Below, piece by piece: positions 20,480 through 29,747 of a DNA stretch of 64,000 nt; within the stretch, counting starts at the first letter, position 1, and every line of letters begins with the position of its first letter. This DNA comes from Chitinophagaceae bacterium (GTDB lineage: Bacteria > Bacteroidota > Bacteroidia > Chitinophagales > Chitinophagaceae), in NCBI GenBank assembly GCA_947375185.1, contig CANCEU010000002.1, positions 22,333-86,332 of the forward strand. Reading direction: 5' to 3'. A model generated the notes under the pieces. The model was not told the origin of the DNA. It made no database searches and was given only the letters and a program-made list of their open reading frames with translations. The position numbers and the translations under genes are program-made.

Positions 20480-20487
20480 TATCTTTG
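20480..20487 (+). promoter_or_regulatory. Bacteroidetes -7 element TATCTTTG
   Basis: Exact TAnnTTTG 4 nt before ATG 20492. Confidence 0.6.
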
Positions 20488-20491
20488 CCTT

Positions 20492-21415
20492 ATGCAAACA
20501 GTACTAATCACAGGCGGAACGGGTATGGTAGGGCAGGCGCTAACCAATTATTTAATTGATAATGGGTATGATGTTATTGTTTTAACGAGGTCGGAAAAAA
20601 GGTCAAGTCGTTTGCATCTCAGCTATGCAAAATGGGATATTGAAAGCCAGTATATTGATCCAGAAGCATTAAAGATGGCTGATATAATTGTGCATTTGGC
20701 TGGGGAGTCGGTAGCAACTAAAAGATGGAGTAAAAAAAGAAAAGAGGAAATTGTACAAAGCAGGGTTCGGTCAGGTGCTTTATTGGTTAAAGTGTTAAGT
20801 GAAAATGAACATAAAGTAAAAACCGTTATTACTGCATCTGCAATTGGTTGGTATGGTCCTGATACAGCTGAATCTTTACAGTTTGGATTTAAAGAAAATG
20901 ACGCACCTGATGATTCTTATTTAAGTACAACATGTCAGCAATGGGAGCAAAGTGTTGAATCTATTGCTCAAATGGGAATTCGTTTAGTGACATTAAGAAT
21001 TGGTATTGTATTTAATAAAAGGGGAGGTGCTTTAGCTGAATTTATTAAACCTGCACAATTTGGGTTAGCTACAATTTTAGGCCCGGGTACACAAATTATG
21101 AGTTGGATACATCAACAAGATTTATGTAAGATGATCTTATTCGCAGCTACACATGAAAATGTACAAGGCGTCTATAATGCTGTAGCGCCAGCCCCTTCAA
21201 CCAATAAACAAATTGTAGAATTAGTAGCAGCAAAATTATTTCCTTTTCATATTACCTTCAAAGTGCCTGTATTTATTTTGAAAATAATGTTAGGTGAAAT
21301 GAGTGTTGAAGTATTAAAAAGTGCGAATGTTTCAAGTGATAAAATCCAACAAGCTGGATTTGAATTTGAATATCCGGCAATTGATGCCGCATTATCACAG
21401 CTACTAAAAAAATAA
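20492..21415 (+). CDS. TIGR01777-family NAD-dependent epimerase/dehydratase (SulA/YfcH-like)
   Basis: VLITGGTGMVGQALTNYLI, SAIGWYGPD, MSWIHQQDLCKMILFA. Start at ATG 20492. Confidence 0.9.
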   Translation: MQTVLITGGTGMVGQALTNYLIDNGYDVIVLTRSEKRSSRLHLSYAKWDIESQYIDPEALKMADIIVHLAGESVATKRWSKKRKEEIVQSRVRSGALLVKVLSENEHKVKTVITASAIGWYGPDTAESLQFGFKENDAPDDSYLSTTCQQWEQSVESIAQMGIRLVTLRIGIVFNKRGGALAEFIKPAQFGLATILGPGTQIMSWIHQQDLCKMILFAATHENVQGVYNAVAPAPSTNKQIVELVAAKLFPFHITFKVPVFILKIMLGEMSVEVLKSANVSSDKIQQAGFEFEYPAIDAALSQLLKK

Positions 21416-21440
21416 AGCGTCTCAGTTGAAACGCTTTATT
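21411..21440 (+). terminator. Hairpin terminator overlapping the stop codon of the epimerase gene
   Basis: AATAAAGCGT-CTCAGTTGAA-ACGCTTTATT. Confidence 0.7.
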
Positions 21441-21491
21441 GAATTGCTAATAGATAATTACTAAAAGGAATAACCTTGTTATTCAGCTATA

Positions 21492-23864
21492 TTAATTACG
21501 AATTGGTTTTCCTGAAGTAATCACTGACTGTATTCTTTCTAAGGTTTTCTTTTGCCCACATAGGCTCAAAAATGCTTCTCTTTCTAAGTCCAATAAATAT
21601 TGTTCATTAACTAAAGTTGCTTCGCTTAAATCACCACCGCACATTACATAAGCTAATTTTTGTGCAACTAACTTATCATGATCAGTAGCATAGCCTCCTC
21701 TCCACATGGCATTGATGCCTGCGTATAAAGCACCTAATGCTGACTTGCCCAAAACTTTAATATCGGTTCTTTGCTGTGCTTGTGTGTAACCAGCATTGTA
21801 TAGGTTTAGTACTTGTTCCTTTGCTTTTGCAATTCTTCGTGATTGGTTTAAAACAATATGGTCTTGTCCTTTTCTGAAAATGCCCATATCCATTGCTTCT
21901 TGTGCTGAGGTAGCTACTTTGGCAGTTGCAATTTGTAAGAACCTATTTTTTAAAGTAATGGTATCTGGTTCATCAATATGCATTTCATCTGAGGCTCTTA
22001 AAACCAATTCTTTAGTACCACCACCGCCTGGTATTACACCAATTCCTAATTCCACTAAACCAATATAGGTTTCTGCCGCAGCTGCAATGGTATCAGCATG
22101 TAAATTCATTTCACAACCTCCTCCTAAAGTAAGTCCGTGAGGTGCAATTCCAACTGGAATAGATGAATAACGAACACGCATCATACTGTTTTGGAAAGTT
22201 CTAATAGCCATATCTAATTCCTCATAATCCTGCTCAATAGCTAACATAAAAATCATTCCCACATTAGCACCTGCACTAAACAAATTACCTTCATTAGCAA
22301 TCACTAATCCATTGAATTTTTCTTCAGAAATGGCTATGGATTTATTAAGTCCTTCCAATACTTCACCACCAATGCTATTCATTTTCGTATTCCAGCTAAA
22401 TCCAGCAACGCCATCACCAATATCTACTAAATTGCATGCTACGTTTTTCCAGATTGTTTTTTCTTTGTGATCGGATAATATAATAAAGGATTCCGTGCCA
22501 GGAATTAATTTGTAGTCTTGAGTATTTATATCATAGTAATAACGTTTGCCGTCTTTTATTTGATAAAATGAAAGACCTTTGCTAGCCATCGTTTCAGTCC
22601 AAGGTGCAATGGCAATATTTTCTGCTTTCATTGCAGCAATCACATTACTAACACCCAAAGCATCCCAGGTTTCAAATGCACCAATTTCCCATCCAAATCC
22701 TGCTTTTAAAGCGTCATCAACTCGGAATATTTCATCACTTATTTCAGGAATTCTAAAACTAATGTAAGAAAATAATGCATGATGAAATGCGCGAATAAAT
22801 GCAGCACCTTTGTCCGTTCCAGTGTACAAAGCCTTAATACGATCGGGTAAACTTTCAATTCCTTTTGCTGCAGCAATTGATGCTAATTTTGGTTTATTGC
22901 GAGGCTCGTATTGTAATGTTTTTAAATTAAGTGTTAATATTTCTTTACTTGTTGCTGTTTTTACTTTCTTAAAAAATCCTTGTCCTGTTTTATCGCCCAA
23001 CCAATTTTGTTCAACCATTTTTTCCAACCAACTTGGTAATGAAAAAGTATTTTTTGCTTCATCATTAGGGCAATTATCTGCAACGCCTTTTGCAACTTTC
23101 ACTAAAGTATCTAATCCAACAACATCTGCAGTTCGAAATGTTGCTGATTTAGGTCGACCCATGATAGGTCCAGTTAAAGCTTCAATTTCATCAATAGTTA
23201 ATTCCATTTTTTCCATAATATGCACTACGCTCATCATGCTAAAAACACCTACACGATTGGCTATAAAGGCAGGCGTATCTTTACACAATACTGTGTTTTT
23301 TCCTAAAAACACATCACCATAATGCATAAAAAAATCAATAACAGCAGGGTCTGTTTTTGGAGTAGGGATTACCTCTAACAAACGCAAATATCTTGGTGGG
23401 TTAAAAAAGTGTGTGCCACAAAAATGTTTTTGAAAATCATCACTACGACCCTCCGCCATTAAATGTATGGGGATACCTGAAGTATTCGAACTTACTAGTG
23501 TTCCAGGTTTTCTATATTTTTCTACTTCATCATAAATTTGCTTTTTAATATCTAAGCGTTCAACTACCACTTCAATAATCCAATCGGCATGCGTTAGGTT
23601 AGCTATATCATCAGTAAAATTTCCAGTTGTAATTAATTTAACTGCACCTGCATTATAAAGCGGAGAGGGGTTCGATTTAACCGAAGCAGTTAAAGAATCG
23701 TCTACTAATTTATTGCGTTCTTTTTTCACACTCGATGCTTCAGCGCCAGGAGTTAATCTATCTAACAACATTACTTTTACACCAACACCTGCAAAGTGAC
23801 AAGCTATTCTTGATCCCATTACTCCACTTCCTAAAACCACTACATTTTTTATAGATCGTTGCAT
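21492..23864 (-). CDS. 3-hydroxyacyl-CoA dehydrogenase / enoyl-CoA hydratase bifunctional protein (FadB/FadN-like)
   Basis: VVLGSGVMGSRIACHFAGVGVKVMLLD, NTSGIPIHLMAEG, GTHFFNPPRYLRLLEVIPT, crotonase-type GLTLGGGCEMNLHAD. Confidence 0.93.
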   Translation of the reverse strand: MQRSIKNVVVLGSGVMGSRIACHFAGVGVKVMLLDRLTPGAEASSVKKERNKLVDDSLTASVKSNPSPLYNAGAVKLITTGNFTDDIANLTHADWIIEVVVERLDIKKQIYDEVEKYRKPGTLVSSNTSGIPIHLMAEGRSDDFQKHFCGTHFFNPPRYLRLLEVIPTPKTDPAVIDFFMHYGDVFLGKNTVLCKDTPAFIANRVGVFSMMSVVHIMEKMELTIDEIEALTGPIMGRPKSATFRTADVVGLDTLVKVAKGVADNCPNDEAKNTFSLPSWLEKMVEQNWLGDKTGQGFFKKVKTATSKEILTLNLKTLQYEPRNKPKLASIAAAKGIESLPDRIKALYTGTDKGAAFIRAFHHALFSYISFRIPEISDEIFRVDDALKAGFGWEIGAFETWDALGVSNVIAAMKAENIAIAPWTETMASKGLSFYQIKDGKRYYYDINTQDYKLIPGTESFIILSDHKEKTIWKNVACNLVDIGDGVAGFSWNTKMNSIGGEVLEGLNKSIAISEEKFNGLVIANEGNLFSAGANVGMIFMLAIEQDYEELDMAIRTFQNSMMRVRYSSIPVGIAPHGLTLGGGCEMNLHADTIAAAAETYIGLVELGIGVIPGGGGTKELVLRASDEMHIDEPDTITLKNRFLQIATAKVATSAQEAMDMGIFRKGQDHIVLNQSRRIAKAKEQVLNLYNAGYTQAQQRTDIKVLGKSALGALYAGINAMWRGGYATDHDKLVAQKLAYVMCGGDLSEATLVNEQYLLDLEREAFLSLCGQKKTLERIQSVITSGKPIRN

Positions 23865-24010
23865 AATTAAAGCGTTTGTGTAAAATTAGTTAGTTATGCA
23901 ACTAATTTCAAAAAAATCTTTCTATTTTCAGTCAATTTTGCTGCAAATTGCCATTAATTGGCCCTAATAACCTTTTAACAAAAGGCACTTGAGGGTTAAA
24001 GGGATTGAAC

Positions 24011-24018
24011 TACATTTG
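24011..24018 (+). promoter_or_regulatory. Bacteroidetes -7 element TACATTTG (with TTG at 23989, 19-nt spacer)
   Basis: Exact TAnnTTTG 4 nt before the gatC ATG at 24023. Confidence 0.65.
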
Positions 24019-24022
24019 TATT

Positions 24023-24313
24023 ATGCAAGTAGATACTAAATTAGTAAGCCATTTAGCACATTTATCAAGGTTAAATGTGGCTCCCGAAAAAATGGACAAA
24101 CTCGTTGCAGATATGCAAGACCTAGTTGTTTTTGTAGAGCAGTTAAATGCTTTAGATACAACTGGGACTGATCCATTGATGCATATGGGGGATGCAGTAA
24201 ATGTATTAAGAGCAGATGAAGTAAATGGTTCTATATCAAGAAATGCTGCTTTATTAAATGCACCTGAATCGGATGGAGCGTTTTTTAAAGTACCTAAAGT
24301 CATTAATAAATAA
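24023..24313 (+). CDS. gatC: Asp-tRNA(Asn)/Glu-tRNA(Gln) amidotransferase subunit C
   Basis: VSHLAHLSRLNVAPEKMDKLVADMQDLVVFVEQLNALDTTGTDP and LRADEV; start at ATG 24023. Confidence 0.93.
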   Translation: MQVDTKLVSHLAHLSRLNVAPEKMDKLVADMQDLVVFVEQLNALDTTGTDPLMHMGDAVNVLRADEVNGSISRNAALLNAPESDGAFFKVPKVINK

Positions 24314-24319
24314 TTAAGT

Positions 24320-25015
24320 ATGTCATCGGTTATACAATTAAGGGATATTCAAAAAAGTTATTTCATGGCGAACCAAGCTATTCCTGTTTTAAAAGGAATC
24401 AACTTGGATATTAATCGTAATGAATATGTTGCATTAATGGGACCATCGGGTAGTGGAAAAAGTACATTGATGAATATTTTAGGTTGTTTGGATTCACCTA
24501 CTAGTGGAACTTACAATTTGAATGGACACGATGTAAGTAAAATGACAGACGACGAACTGGCGGGTATTAGAAATATAGAAATTGGATTCGTATTTCAACA
24601 GTTTAATTTGTTACCACGTTTATCTGCTGCCGAAAATGTTGCCTTGCCTTTAGTGTATGCAGGTATTTCTAAGAAAGATAGAATTGATCGTGCGATGATT
24701 GCTTTAGAAAAAGTTGGATTAGCTGAAAGAAGCCATCATAAATCAAATGAATTAAGTGGAGGACAAATTCAAAGAGTTGCTATTGCGCGTGCATTGGTAA
24801 ATAATCCATCAATTCTTTTGGCTGATGAACCAACAGGGAATTTGGATTCAAAAACATCGGTTGAGGTTATGGAATTATTTGGCAAAATTCAAGCAGCTGG
24901 AAATACGGTTGTTTTGGTAACGCACGAAGAAGATATTGCTCAGTATGCGCACAGGGTAGTGCGTCTAAGAGATGGATTGATCGAAACAGATACTTTAAAC
25001 AATAAGCATAAATAA
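24320..25015 (+). CDS. ABC transporter ATP-binding protein (MacB/LolD-type)
   Basis: [49 protein letters not shown]. Confidence 0.95.
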   Translation: MSSVIQLRDIQKSYFMANQAIPVLKGINLDINRNEYVALMGPSGSGKSTLMNILGCLDSPTSGTYNLNGHDVSKMTDDELAGIRNIEIGFVFQQFNLLPRLSAAENVALPLVYAGISKKDRIDRAMIALEKVGLAERSHHKSNELSGGQIQRVAIARALVNNPSILLADEPTGNLDSKTSVEVMELFGKIQAAGNTVVLVTHEEDIAQYAHRVVRLRDGLIETDTLNNKHK

Positions 25016-25044
25016 CTTATTTGGTATATAAATAGTTAATAAGA

Positions 25045-25069
25045 AGCCTCCTGATGGGGGCTTTTTTTA
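25045..25069 (+). terminator. Rho-independent terminator
   Basis: AGCCTCC-TGAT-GGGGGCT followed by a T-run. Confidence 0.8.
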
Positions 25070-25131
25070 TATTGTTTGAACTTTATTTTGTTAGTTTTGT
25101 TAATAGCATCAAGCAAGCAAGTAGTAGCGTT

Positions 25132-25686
25132 ATGAAAATTTATACAAAAGGTGGAGACTTAGGAAAAACATCATTGATAGGCGGGACAAGAGTGCCTAAA
25201 AGTCATATCAGAATTGAATCTTATGGAACTGTAGATGAATTGAATTCATTTGTAGGATTATTAAGTGATTTAATAACAAATGATGAAATCAAGACCATTT
25301 TAAAAGAAGTACAAGATAGGTTGTTCACTGTTGGTTCTTCATTAGCATGTGATCCGGACAAAGAACCCCATTTAAAAATACCTGATTTAAAGGAAGAAGA
25401 TATTGCATACTTAGAGCAAAAAATGGATGCAATGAATTTGTTATTAGAGCCTATGAAATCTTTTATTTTGCCAGGTGGTCATCAAGCTATTTCTACAGCC
25501 CATATTGCACGCTGTGTTTGCAGAAGGGCTGAGCGTTGGTGTGTGAATTTACAAGAAGAAGATTTATTTGTTGATCCAATGGTTATAAAATATTTGAATC
25601 GATTGAGTGACTACTTATTTGTTTTGGCAAGATATATTGGACATTTGAATGGAGTAGCTGATCAACCTTGGAAGCCAAGAGTGTAG
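25132..25686 (+). CDS. Cob(I)yrinic acid a,c-diamide adenosyltransferase, PduO-type
   Basis: MKIYTKGGDLGKTSLIGGTRVPKSHIRIESYGTVDELNSFVG; start at ATG 25132 because the upstream ORF start lies in the terminator. Confidence 0.93.
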   Translation: MKIYTKGGDLGKTSLIGGTRVPKSHIRIESYGTVDELNSFVGLLSDLITNDEIKTILKEVQDRLFTVGSSLACDPDKEPHLKIPDLKEEDIAYLEQKMDAMNLLLEPMKSFILPGGHQAISTAHIARCVCRRAERWCVNLQEEDLFVDPMVIKYLNRLSDYLFVLARYIGHLNGVADQPWKPRV

Positions 25687-25702
25687 GCAAATTCAATATG
25701 CG

Positions 25703-26371
25703 TTAAACAAATTGACCGTCCTTCATTTGTAATTTTCTATTACTCATATCTGCAAGTAATTCATTGTGCGTAACCACTAAGAAACTTTGATTCATTTCAT
25801 TTCTCAGTCTAATAAATAGGTCGTGTAAAGAGGCCGCATTTTCACTATCCAAATTACCTGTAGGTTCATCTGCAAAAATGAGCGTCGGATTATTCAGTAA
25901 GGCTCTTGCAACGGCAACTCTTTGTTGCTCACCGCCAGATAAACTATGGGGCTTTTTGGACACTTTATCGGCAAGGCCCATAAAGTCAAGTAATTCCATT
26001 GCTCTGTCATTTACTTTCTTTTTGGATGTTTTTGCAATCCATCCAGGAATGCATACATTTTCTAAAGCTGTGAATTCTGGTAACAAGTGGTGAAATTGAA
26101 AAACGAAGCCAATGGAATGGTTTCGATAACTAGCAAGTTGCTTATTGCTTAAATGGGAAATTGCCTGGCCATCAAAAATAATCTCCCCTTTGTCGGCCTT
26201 TTCAAGGCTGCTGACAATGTAAAGAAGGGTTGATTTCCCAGCTCCCGAAGCGCCAACTATAGAAACCAGCTCGCCTTTGTCAATCTCCAAAGAAACCCCC
26301 TTTAATACCTCCACAGGGCCATAATTTTTCCAGATATCCTTGGCAATTAACAATTTTGAGCTTGAATTCAT
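25703..26371 (-). CDS. Lipoprotein-export-like ABC transporter ATP-binding protein (LolD-like)
   Basis: [57 protein letters not shown]. Confidence 0.92.
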   Translation of the reverse strand: MNSSSKLLIAKDIWKNYGPVEVLKGVSLEIDKGELVSIVGASGAGKSTLLYIVSSLEKADKGEIIFDGQAISHLSNKQLASYRNHSIGFVFQFHHLLPEFTALENVCIPGWIAKTSKKKVNDRAMELLDFMGLADKVSKKPHSLSGGEQQRVAVARALLNNPTLIFADEPTGNLDSENAASLHDLFIRLRNEMNQSFLVVTHNELLADMSNRKLQMKDGQFV

Positions 26372-26375
26372 GGTA

Positions 26376-26383
26376 CAAACCTA
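26376..26383 (-). promoter_or_regulatory. Bacteroidetes -7 element TAGGTTTG
   Basis: Exact TAnnTTTG on the minus strand, 4 nt before ATG at 26371. Confidence 0.6.
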
Positions 26384-26493
26384 ATAATTCTGGGCCATTT
26401 TAAGTAAAATTTAAAAATTTGTTTACATCCTGTAGAAAAAACACATTTGGTTATATCGTTTATACGGCTACTTTTGCACAAAATACCACTCTT

Positions 26494-26715
26494 ATGTTTT
26501 GGACTTTAGAATTAGCCAGTTATTTAGAAGAAGCTCCTTGGCCAGCTTCCAAAGATGAATTAATTGATTACTCCATTAGAAGCGGTGCTCCAATTGAAGT
26601 TGTAGAAAACTTGCAGGAGTTAGAAGACGAAGGAGAAATATATGAGAGCATTGAAGACATTTGGCCTGATTACCCAAGCCAAGAAGATTTTATGTTCAAT
26701 GAAGATGAGTATTAA
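26494..26715 (+). CDS. DUF2795 domain-like small acidic protein
   Basis: MFWTLELASYLEEAPWPASKDELIDYSIRSGAPIEVVENLQELEDEGEIYESIEDIWPDYP; TACTTTTG promoter motif at 26469. Confidence 0.8.
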   Translation: MFWTLELASYLEEAPWPASKDELIDYSIRSGAPIEVVENLQELEDEGEIYESIEDIWPDYPSQEDFMFNEDEY

Positions 26716-26794
26716 TAATATTTAAGATTAATACATTGAATTTGCTGATTTCATAATTAAGCATTGCTTTATTATGAAGTAGTATAGACTATAT

Positions 26795-26828
26795 AAAAAA
26801 GGGCTAACAATATTGTTAGCCCTTTTTT
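26795..26828. terminator. Bidirectional hairpin terminator
   Basis: AAAAAAGGGCTAACAA-TA-TTGTTAGCCCTTTTTT between convergent genes. Confidence 0.9.
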
Positions 26829-26849
26829 ATGATCAAGATTTCTTAATAC

Positions 26850-27122
26850 TTAGAAAGTTAATTTGAAATAAAGTAACATTAGGCTCAAAATCAAAACAAT
26901 CGTGTTGGCAATAAGCACTGGTCTACTTTTTATTAAATAAGCATAAGTAAGCCAAACAATACAACTAAAGTTTACAATCAATATCATTATCAAGCTAAGA
27001 TCCTTCACGCTATGTGACTGCCAGGTAAGATATACCTGAGGTACAAAAGTGATACAGCTTAACAATGAGCCAAGGTATCCAATGGACTCAATTAATTTTG
27101 TATTGATTTCTTTATTACGCAT
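26850..27122 (-). CDS. SemiSWEET-like (PQ-loop / MtN3) small sugar transporter
   Basis: ESIGYLGSLLSCITFVPQVYLTWQSHSVKDLSL, three TM helices, PQ motif. Confidence 0.85.
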   Translation of the reverse strand: MRNKEINTKLIESIGYLGSLLSCITFVPQVYLTWQSHSVKDLSLIMILIVNFSCIVWLTYAYLIKSRPVLIANTIVLILSLMLLYFKLTF

Positions 27123-27158
27123 GTTGATTTTATAAAATCGGTTATTTTAAAGGACAAA

Positions 27159-27977
27159 TTATTCAGTAATGCCTGCTTTTTGCATAATTAAATCACTTAC
27201 GCCTGTTGTAGAATATCCTCCATCATGGAATAAGTTTTGCATAGTAACCATTTTAGTTAAATCCGAGAATAATGTGATACAATAATTTGCACAATCCTCA
27301 GCACTTGCATTTCCTAATGGTGCTATTGCATTTGCATAATCAAAGAAATCGCCAAAACCTTTAATACCAGTACCTGCAGTTGTTTTAGTTGGAGATTGAG
27401 AAACGGTATTCACACGAACTCTATTTTTTAATCCGTAGTGGTATCCAAAACTTCGTGCAATAGATTCCAATAATGCTTTGATATCAGCCATGTCGGTATA
27501 AAACGGATAGGTTCTTTGTGCAGCTGCGTAAGTTAAGGCAACAACACTTGCTTCCTCGTTCAATGCATCCATATTGTAAGCTACACTTAACATTTTATGT
27601 AATGACATTGCAGATACATCTACGCCCTTTGCGTAATAATCATAGTTTAATTCAGGGTAAGCAATTTTCTTTCTGATATTAACACTCATTCCAATTGAGT
27701 GCAATACGAAATCAATTTTACCGCCTAATATTTGTTGAGATTCTGTAAATAAATTTGTTAGTTCTTCAACATTTGTTGCGTCAGCAGGAACAATTTTAGA
27801 ATTTGTTTTTTCTGCCAATCCATTTATTTCACCCATACGCATTGCAATTGGTGCATTCGTTAGTACAAATGTTGCACCTTCTTCGTGTGCTTTTTCTGCA
27901 ACTTTCCATGCAATAGAGTTTTGATCTAAAGCACCCGTAATAATCCCTCTTTTTCCTTTTAATAAATTGTATGCCAT
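27159..27977 (-). CDS. fabI: Enoyl-[acyl-carrier-protein] reductase (NADH)
   Basis: LLKGKRGIITGALDQNSIAWKVAEKAHEEGA, Tyr-x6-Lys-type region, HDGGYSTTGV. Confidence 0.94.
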   Translation of the reverse strand: MAYNLLKGKRGIITGALDQNSIAWKVAEKAHEEGATFVLTNAPIAMRMGEINGLAEKTNSKIVPADATNVEELTNLFTESQQILGGKIDFVLHSIGMSVNIRKKIAYPELNYDYYAKGVDVSAMSLHKMLSVAYNMDALNEEASVVALTYAAAQRTYPFYTDMADIKALLESIARSFGYHYGLKNRVRVNTVSQSPTKTTAGTGIKGFGDFFDYANAIAPLGNASAEDCANYCITLFSDLTKMVTMQNLFHDGGYSTTGVSDLIMQKAGITE

Positions 27978-28059
27978 GTTATGGTTTATTTAGTGCCGTA
28001 AAAATAAATATAATAGCTGAGAAAGGCCAATAAAAATAGTTAAATCCCAATTAGTGAAT

Positions 28060-29715
28060 CTAAACTGCCATCAACTCTTTTGCATTATCAAGTGCCGATT
28101 TAGTAGGAGGGTCTCCTCCAATCATGCGTGCAATATGCTGTATGCGCTCTTCCTTGTTTAAGGCTCTTAAATGAGTTTGTGTTGTAGTGCCTTTTTGCTC
28201 CTTATACACATATAAATGGGTATGACCCTTAGCTGCAATTTGAGGTTGATGCGTAATGCAAAGTACTTGTCGATTGATGCCAAGATTTTGAAGTAATAGT
28301 CCCACTTGTTTTGCAGGTTCTCCAGAAATTCCGGTATCAATTTCATCAAATATCATGGTTGGTAAATCTACCGATTTTGCAACCAAGGATTTTATACAAA
28401 GCATCAATCTGCTTAACTCACCCCCACTTGCTACTTTTCGAATGGGTTCAAATTTGTTGGTGTTATTCGCATCAAAAAGGATGTCAATTTTGTCTTGTCC
28501 ATATAAACTATAAGGGATGGCCTCAATGGTTACTTTAATTTTAGCATTTGGCATACCTACCTGATGCAACAATTGATTGACATTTTTTATAAGTGGCTCA
28601 ACTTGCTTAGTCCTCTTTTCAGTAAGTGTTGTCGCCAATAATTTAACTTTATCAAAATGTTGAGCTACTTGTTTTGTTAAATGTGCAATGGTATCTTCTA
28701 AATTTAATACAGCCTCTAATTCTTTTTCAAGTGAAGACTGAATTTCTAGCAACTCAGCAGTGCTTTTAACCTTATGTTTTTTTTGCAAACTATAACCTTG
28801 TGAAAGCCTTTCTTGAAAAGTGACTATTTTATTTTCGTCATAATCAATTTTGTCTTGCCAAATTGTTAATTCACTTGTAATGTCAGCTAATTCAATTTGT
28901 GCTGCTTTAATGCGAACTAATAATTCCTCAAAACTAGGTTGCCATTTTACTATAGATTCTAAGGAATTGCCAATTTGTTTTATTTGCTGAACAATTGGAT
29001 TGTCCGAATGTTCTAATTGTTGTATGCTCTGGTCAATCTGTGATTTAATTTGTACAGCATTTTCTAAAAACTTTAATTCTTTTTCAATCTCCTCTAATTC
29101 ATTTTCTTTAAGATGTAAGGTTGTTAATTCTTCAAGTAAAAATTTATTATAGCTTTCAGTTTTATCAAATGCTGCTTTCTGATTTATAAGTTCGTTTAAT
29201 TTTTTTTCATCTTCCTTCCATTGATGAAAAGCTAGTTGGTAAATACTGACTTCTTTTGGCAAATTTGCGAGTGCATCTATTACCGTTCTTTGGAAATCGG
29301 TATCACCTAATGTAAGGGTATCAAATTGTTGATGAAGGTCAACTAATTGACTGGTGAGTTGCTTTAGTTCATTTAAATTGATAGGGGTGTCATTGATAAA
29401 TGCTCTTGATTTACCTTGCGCACTTATTTCTCTTCTGATAATTAATTCCTCAGAAAAGTCAATTTCATTGGCTTCAAAAAAAGCTGCATACTGTTCCTTA
29501 TTTGATAACTGAAAAGTACCTTCAATGAAACATTTCTTTTCAGCGTTTCTGCATACTGTGCTATCGGCACGGTCTCCCAATATCAACCCAAGTGCACCCA
29601 TGATAATACTTTTACCTGCTCCTGTTTCACCGGTGATTACAGATAACTGAGCAGACAGGTCAATAGCCAAATGGTCTATTAAAATATAATTTTGTATTTC
29701 TAGTTTAGTTAACAT
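28060..29715 (-). CDS. recN: DNA repair protein RecN
   Basis: MLTKLEIQNYILIDHLAIDL, GETGAGKSIIMGALGLILGDRAD, ASGGELSRLMLCIK, MIFDEIDTGISGEPAKQVG. Start at 29715 preferred over 29763. Confidence 0.95.
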   Translation of the reverse strand: MLTKLEIQNYILIDHLAIDLSAQLSVITGETGAGKSIIMGALGLILGDRADSTVCRNAEKKCFIEGTFQLSNKEQYAAFFEANEIDFSEELIIRREISAQGKSRAFINDTPINLNELKQLTSQLVDLHQQFDTLTLGDTDFQRTVIDALANLPKEVSIYQLAFHQWKEDEKKLNELINQKAAFDKTESYNKFLLEELTTLHLKENELEEIEKELKFLENAVQIKSQIDQSIQQLEHSDNPIVQQIKQIGNSLESIVKWQPSFEELLVRIKAAQIELADITSELTIWQDKIDYDENKIVTFQERLSQGYSLQKKHKVKSTAELLEIQSSLEKELEAVLNLEDTIAHLTKQVAQHFDKVKLLATTLTEKRTKQVEPLIKNVNQLLHQVGMPNAKIKVTIEAIPYSLYGQDKIDILFDANNTNKFEPIRKVASGGELSRLMLCIKSLVAKSVDLPTMIFDEIDTGISGEPAKQVGLLLQNLGINRQVLCITHQPQIAAKGHTHLYVYKEQKGTTTQTHLRALNKEERIQHIARMIGGDPPTKSALDNAKELMAV

Positions 29716-29747
29716 CGCTTTCGCAATATACATTTTTATTTTAGATG

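Noticed and set aside
22810-23322. 170-aa plus-strand ORF within the FadB-like gene
   Set aside because: Antisense to a well-supported FadB-like reading frame; no domain recognisable.
25054-25131. N-terminal extension of the cobalamin adenosyltransferase ORF
   Set aside because: The start lies inside a Rho-independent terminator; family homology begins at MKIYTKGGD (25132).
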